NCBI RefSeq assembly: GCF_002167005.1
Contig: NZ_NHTN01000003.1
Coordinates: 1 to 64,000, forward strand
Direction of reading: 5' to 3'
DNA length: 64,000 nt
Source: Indiicoccus explosivorum
GTDB lineage: Bacteria > Bacillota > Bacilli > Bacillales_A > Planococcaceae
The notes beneath the pieces are model-generated. The model was given only the letters and a program-made list of their open reading frames with translations. It was not told the origin of the DNA and searched no databases. Both the position numbers and the translations under genes were made by a program. Positions 59,872-64,000 of the stretch are shown here, piece after piece. Every line of letters begins with the position of its first letter. Within the stretch, counting starts at the first letter, position 1.

Positions 59872-60674
59872 ACAGCCGCGACTTGGCGCCGGATGTCTTT
59901 AACGCCTCTCAAGTCACGGACCCGGGAAAACCTTTGGAACTCTATGTATTCGTAAATCCGCTTTGTCCGGAAAGCTGGAAGCTCCAGTCACTCATCCGCA
60001 AAATGCAGATCGAATACGGCACTTATTTCACCGTCCGGATGGTCCTTGCCACTAAGCTTTCAGCACTCAACACATCCAAGGGCGGACAATCGGATGAAGC
60101 GCCAGCTATCACCCACCCTGTCCTTGCGTCGGTTGCCATCAAAGCGGCCGAACTCCAGGGGAAGAAAGCAGGGCTCCGTTTTCTTCAGAAACTGCAGGAA
60201 CACTTGTTTCTGAAGACAGAAAAAATCCCATCCTATTCTGTGCTGCTGGAAATCGCCGATGAAGCGAAGCTGGATCTGGAAGAGTTTCAGCTGGATTTCC
60301 ATTCAGCACAGGCTTCGAAAGCATTCCAGTGCGATTTGCAGATCTCGCGGGAAATGGAAGTCGATGAAGCGCCCAGCGTCGTGTTTTTCAACGAGAACAT
60401 TGAAGATGAAGGCGTGAAAGTTTCCGGTCTTTATTCATATGATATTTACGAAGCGATTTTAAAGGAAATGCTCGGCAAGGAGAATCCTTCACGCCAGGAT
60501 CCGCCGCCGATCGATGAGTTATTCAAAAAATACCAGACGCTGGCGACGCAGGAAATTGCGTCGATCTATAATATTCCGGAACAGCTTGCGGAGCGGGAGC
60601 TAAAAAAACACATGCTCCAGCAGAAGCTTACTTGTGTAAACCTTCCGGAGGGCACTCTCTGGAAAATGAAATAG
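59862..60674 (+). CDS. spxH: SpxH (YjbH) adaptor for ClpXP
   Basis: The 270-residue DsbA-like protein has YVFVNPLCPESWKLQSLIRK near its N-terminus and NIEDEGVKVSGLYSYDIYEA later. SpxH delivers Spx to ClpXP protease. The Cys motif is CPES, one Cys only, unlike the CPEC seen in some homologues. Confidence 0.93.
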   Translation: MGVNSRDLAPDVFNASQVTDPGKPLELYVFVNPLCPESWKLQSLIRKMQIEYGTYFTVRMVLATKLSALNTSKGGQSDEAPAITHPVLASVAIKAAELQGKKAGLRFLQKLQEHLFLKTEKIPSYSVLLEIADEAKLDLEEFQLDFHSAQASKAFQCDLQISREMEVDEAPSVVFFNENIEDEGVKVSGLYSYDIYEAILKEMLGKENPSRQDPPPIDELFKKYQTLATQEIASIYNIPEQLAERELKKHMLQQKLTCVNLPEGTLWKMK

Positions 60675-60683
60675 TGGCACGAA

Positions 60684-60714
60684 AAAACCTCCTTCAAAAA
60701 TGAAGGAGGTTTTT
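60684..60714 (+). terminator. Terminator of yjbI-spxH
   Basis: Stem AAAACCTCCTTC/GAAGGAGGTTTT and a T run. It ends the plus-strand yjbK-spxH block. Confidence 0.92.
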
Positions 60715-60883
60715 CAATAAATAAAGGGGATGGGAGAAATGTTCACGCTCAAACAAAGGGGTGTAAGTTTGGTTGTGATTTATTTCACATCCTTACTTTA
60801 TCATGCCATAATTGTTTATGCAATATTTCACAAGTATTTTCACATCTTTGTCACAAACCGGCGATTTTCTTCTTCTCCATAAA

Positions 60884-61795
60884 TTATTGTGGAGAAACAA
60901 GGGTGAACATAGTCAGCTCCGGTTTGCAGTTGAATCGGATGGGAATGGTGCTCATCCCGATTCCTCTATTGACGTAAAGCCGGTTTCCTTCAGCCCCATA
61001 GCCGTCAATCCATCCATCGGCGTGGACTTCCGTATTGGACGTCAGGGACATCCAAGACCATTCCGGCAAGCCCGGCAGCCGGATCTGCCCTCCGTGAGTA
61101 TGCCCTGCTATGGCGAGAGGAGCGGCATCCGCTTTAATTTCATCGAACGAATTCGGATTGTGCATCATGACCACACGTGGTGCCTCAGCCGGAATGTCAT
61201 TCAGCGCTTCAGCCGGGACATCGTTATCCGCCCATTCAGAGCCGATTCCGGCGATGAAAAGCCCCGGCTCTCCTTCAGGCAGCACAGCACCTTCTCCGTC
61301 GAGCGCCACCGCTTCATTGTGAAGAATCTGGATGCCGATGTCCTGCAGTGCGTTCCGCAGACGTTCCGCCGCTTCCGGATCGGGATTTCCGCCATTCTCT
61401 TTCTGCAGGCCGAAATCGTGGTTCCCCAGCACTGCGTAAACCGGGATGGATGCTTCCCCGATCGGCCGGAGCACTTCAAGCGCCTGTGCAACTTCCTGCT
61501 CGGACTGGTCGTTCACGTGATAAATAAAGTCCCCCAGCATCAGTACGGCCACGGGATCCCGCTCCACGATCTCCGCTACTGCTTCTTCGACCGTGCTGCC
61601 GTTATCGAGCCACATGCCGATCTGATAATCACCGATTACCGCTACTTCCTGCCCTTCCCATTCTTCCGGAAGGTTCGGAATGACCGCTGTTTCCTCTTCT
61701 ACATCCAGCAGTCTCGGCTCAATGAGCCCGTAAATCAAAAAAGCGCCGATTGCCAGCGCAACTGCCACTAAAATCGTCTTGAGTGTCGCCCCCAT
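60884..61795 (-). CDS. Membrane-anchored metallophosphoesterase
   Basis: The 303 residues begin with a membrane helix (about 5-24). Phosphoesterase motifs are LGDFIYH, GNHDFGLQK, MMHNPNSFD and GHTHGGQIRL. The first motif, usually D-x-H, reads DYQIG. The YkuE family (wall- or lipid-directed) is similar. The function could be lipid A-like or UDP-sugar hydrolysis but is not shown. Confidence 0.85.
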   Translation of the reverse strand: MGATLKTILVAVALAIGAFLIYGLIEPRLLDVEEETAVIPNLPEEWEGQEVAVIGDYQIGMWLDNGSTVEEAVAEIVERDPVAVLMLGDFIYHVNDQSEQEVAQALEVLRPIGEASIPVYAVLGNHDFGLQKENGGNPDPEAAERLRNALQDIGIQILHNEAVALDGEGAVLPEGEPGLFIAGIGSEWADNDVPAEALNDIPAEAPRVVMMHNPNSFDEIKADAAPLAIAGHTHGGQIRLPGLPEWSWMSLTSNTEVHADGWIDGYGAEGNRLYVNRGIGMSTIPIRFNCKPELTMFTLVSPQ

Positions 61796-61903
61796 ACATT
61801 CTCCTCCTGTTCGGCTTCTTTTATAATTAGGTGCTTTCTATTCATAAATAGTTTTCCCAAGGCATTTCGGCCTAAACATTTAACCATACAGTCTATTAAC
61901 GCA

Positions 61904-61934
61904 AAAAGGACCGGACAGCCGGCCCGGTCCTTTT
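61904..61934 (-). terminator. pepF terminator
   Basis: Stem AAAAGGACCGG/CCGGTCCTTTT flanked by T run on the minus strand, right after the pepF stop; also works for the opposite strand. Confidence 0.88.
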
Positions 61935-61938
61935 CGTG

Positions 61939-63750
61939 CTATTCATGTTTCAGCAATAATTTTTCGAGTTCATCAAGTTTTTCTCCGAACACCCTGCAGG
62001 CTTCTTCGACTGGAGCTGCGGACGTCATATCGACTCCGGCCGCCTTCAGTACCTCTATCGGGTAATCCGAGCTCCCCGCCTTCAGGAAGTTGTCGATATA
62101 CCGGCGCACGCCCGATTCGCCTTCCTCCAGGATTTGGTTGCTCAACGCTACTGCAGCGCTGAAGCCCGTTGCATACTGGAATACATAGTAATTGTAGTAA
62201 AAATGCGGAATCCGTGCCCATTCAAGCCCGATTTCCTCATCGGCCACCGCATCCTCGCCGAAGTATTTTTTGTTGAGTTCATAATAGACTTCCGTCAGAC
62301 GGTCGGCAGTCAGCGCTTCACCGTTCCGATCCATTTCGTGGATCAAATGTTCGAACTCCGCAAACATCGTCTGGCGGAAAACCGTCCCTCTGAAACCATC
62401 CAGCCAGCGGTTCAGAAGGTAAATGTGCTCCTGTTCATTTTGCGTATTCTTGACGAGGTAATCATTCAGCAGCGCTTCATTACAAGTGGAAGCGACTTCC
62501 GCAACGAAAATGGAATAATCGCTGTAGACGTACGGCTGATTCTGCCATGTGTAATAACTGTGCACACTGTGGCCGAACTCGTGGGCGAGCGTAAAAAGAT
62601 TTTCGATGTTATCGTTCCAGTTCATCAGGATATACGGATTCGTGCCGTATGCCCCTGAAGAATAAGCACCGCTGCGCTTGCCTTTCGTTTCGACCACATC
62701 CACCCACCGGTTCGCGATGCCTTCTTTCAGGATATTCTGGTACTCTTCTCCGAGAGGAGCCAATCCTTTGAGCATCAGTTCCTGCGCTTCTTCGTACTTC
62801 GTATCCATGTCCACTTCCTTCACAAGCGGCGTGTACATATCGTACATATGGACTTCATCGACGCCCAGCACTTTTTTCCGGAGGCTCACATACCGGTGCA
62901 GCAAGTGGAGGTTCTTATTGACCGTATCCACCAGATTCTCGTACACGCTTTCCGGAATGTGATCGGAAGACAGAGCAGCTTCCCGCGCGGATTTGTAGTT
63001 GCGGATACGCGCATTCACGTTATCCCGCTTAACTGTGCCGGCAAGCGTGGAAGCGAACGTGTTGCGGAACTTCCCGTACGTTTCATAAACCGCCTGGAAC
63101 GCATCCTGCCTCACCCGCCGGTCGCCGCTTTCAAGGAACCGGATATACCGGCCGTGCGTCACCTGCACTTCTTCCCCGTCTTCGTCTTTGATGGATGGGA
63201 ACTCGAGGTCCGCATTGTTCAGCATACCGAACGTCTGGGACGGCGCGGCGGTCACTTCCGCCAGCTGGGCCATCAGGGCTTCCTGTTCTGCAGGGAGCAC
63301 ATGCGGCCGCATATCGTTCAGTTCCTTCAGTTCCTGTCTGTAGACATGGAGTTTTTCATTTTCTTCAATAAACCCTGCCAGTTTTTCTTCCTCCATCGCC
63401 AGAATTTCAGGCGTCAGGAAAGACAGAGCGGCACCGGTAGCTGCCATCATCGATTTCATGCGGCTGTCCATCGCCTGATAGCGGGAATTTGCGGTATCCT
63501 GATCATAGCGCATGTGGGCGTATGTATAGAGCCGGTGAAGACGCTCTGTCAGCTCATCCCGGTAAGACAGCACGTGATACAGCGCATCGGAGCTTTCTTC
63601 CAGCGTCCCTTCATATGTGCCCGCTTTGGATGCAAGCGCTGAAACCTCCTCGAATTCCTTTTCCCATGCCTCGTCGGTCGGAAAGATGTCTTCCAGCCGC
63701 CAAGTCAGTTCCGTCGGCACTTCGGCCCGTGTCATCACTTTATTGCTCAT
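61939..63750 (-). CDS. pepF: Oligoendopeptidase F
   Basis: The 603-residue M3 metallopeptidase has zinc motif HEFGHSVHSYYTWQ and downstream Glu in EVASTCNEALL. It cuts peptides of about 7-17 residues in the cytoplasm. The position between spxH and the CoiA-site gene matches B. subtilis. Confidence 0.97.
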   Translation of the reverse strand: MSNKVMTRAEVPTELTWRLEDIFPTDEAWEKEFEEVSALASKAGTYEGTLEESSDALYHVLSYRDELTERLHRLYTYAHMRYDQDTANSRYQAMDSRMKSMMAATGAALSFLTPEILAMEEEKLAGFIEENEKLHVYRQELKELNDMRPHVLPAEQEALMAQLAEVTAAPSQTFGMLNNADLEFPSIKDEDGEEVQVTHGRYIRFLESGDRRVRQDAFQAVYETYGKFRNTFASTLAGTVKRDNVNARIRNYKSAREAALSSDHIPESVYENLVDTVNKNLHLLHRYVSLRKKVLGVDEVHMYDMYTPLVKEVDMDTKYEEAQELMLKGLAPLGEEYQNILKEGIANRWVDVVETKGKRSGAYSSGAYGTNPYILMNWNDNIENLFTLAHEFGHSVHSYYTWQNQPYVYSDYSIFVAEVASTCNEALLNDYLVKNTQNEQEHIYLLNRWLDGFRGTVFRQTMFAEFEHLIHEMDRNGEALTADRLTEVYYELNKKYFGEDAVADEEIGLEWARIPHFYYNYYVFQYATGFSAAVALSNQILEEGESGVRRYIDNFLKAGSSDYPIEVLKAAGVDMTSAAPVEEACRVFGEKLDELEKLLLKHE

Positions 63751-63791
63751 TGTGCAGCCCTCGCTTTTCTTTTTCCAGTTTCATTCCTCTT

Positions 63792-64000
63792 TTATTTTCT
63801 CAACGTTCCTACTGTTTTGCAACTTTCAGCATAAAGCCGGCTGATGGCTTCCTCGCGTGTTGGTGCGTGACCGGCAAGGCGGCAAAGTTTTTTATAGCGA
63901 CGCATCACGCCAGAGAGCGCTTCCGCACCGGTGCGCCCGCCATCAAACACCCGGGCAGGCAGCCGGGCAGGGTCGAAGGCTGCCCTTTGGGCCAGGAGCT
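63792..64000 (-). CDS. C-terminal part of a CoiA-position gene (cut by window)
   Basis: The frame is open from the window end to a TAA at 63792, about 68 residues, with ALSGVMRRYKKLCRLAGHAP and REEAISRLYAESCKTVG. It ends 41 bases before pepF. In B. subtilis coiA (yjbF) lies here. Sequence alone does not prove CoiA, as its C-terminus is poorly conserved. Confidence 0.5.
   Translation of the reverse strand, partial: LLAQRAAFDPARLPARVFDGGRTGAEALSGVMRRYKKLCRLAGHAPTREEAISRLYAESCKTVGTLRK

Noticed and set aside
1-64000. CRISPR array, IS transposase or rRNA in the window
   Set aside because: I saw no regularly spaced repeats with spacers, no DDE or HUH transposase and no rRNA-like sequence. The short repeat groups found are operator, iteron and arm-type sites.

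Overview
The window is chromosome from a low-GC-lineage Gram-positive bacterium (Bacillales) whose own DNA is fairly GC-rich. It carries a complete, tRNA-integrated, contractile-tailed prophage. The right third (about 44.6-64 kb) keeps the Bacillus subtilis order of the yjcF-G-H, fabI and prpE/yjbO-nadK-relQ-yjbL-yjbK-yjbJ-yjbI-spxH-pepF genes. That synteny, the high GC, and an S-layer-homology protein carried by the phage suggest a Planococcaceae-type host. The genus is an inference.

Prophage, about 23..44563. A tRNA-Val(GAC) gene at the left edge is intact from its D arm onward. Its last 45 bases recur at 44519-44563 next to a tyrosine integrase, so these are attL and attR. Short ATGTGCC-type repeats flank both att cores and look like integrase arm sites. 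From right to left the minus strand carries the phage programme. First come Cro/early genes, then YqaJ exonuclease, RecT, a DnaD-like initiator with internal iterons, a DnaC-like loader, dUTPase, XtrA and an Xpf-like late activator. These are followed by terminase, portal, capsid, sheath/tube, tape measure with an M23 peptidase, baseplate, fibres and a lysis cassette. The early/late order resembles the skin/PBSX elements of B. subtilis. The tail chaperone pair appears to need a +1 frameshift, and the tape measure gene seems to start at ATT.

Lysogeny and cargo. A CI-like repressor (plus strand) faces Cro across an operator region with TAACGG-N3-CCGTTA palindromes. An ImmA-type protease, likely the anti-repressor, has a perfect LexA box in front of it. 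Accessory genes sit in the usual cargo positions. Beside the left att there is a toxSAS (RelA/SpoT-fold) toxin with a Panacea antitoxin, and a secreted SLH + ComEC-like metallo-beta-lactamase + lamin-tail protein with a DUF3006 partner. Between repressor and immA there is a PH/SHOCT protein, a structured RNA element that may be an orphan HEARO/omega RNA, and an AT-rich gene pair (DUF6932-like nucleotidyltransferase plus an unknown protein). This pair is the best candidate for an undescribed defence or toxin-antitoxin system.

Host region. Two tandem paralogous acidic lipoproteins with 16-residue repeats are followed by a TAXI-type TRAP transporter operon, pgpA, and the yjcH/yjcG/yjcF genes. 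Next are fabI with a FapR operator, mgtE, and the yjb block: NAD kinase, pseudouridine synthase, RelQ, CYTH protein, lytic transglycosylase, truncated globin, SpxH and PepF. A gene in the CoiA position is cut by the window end.
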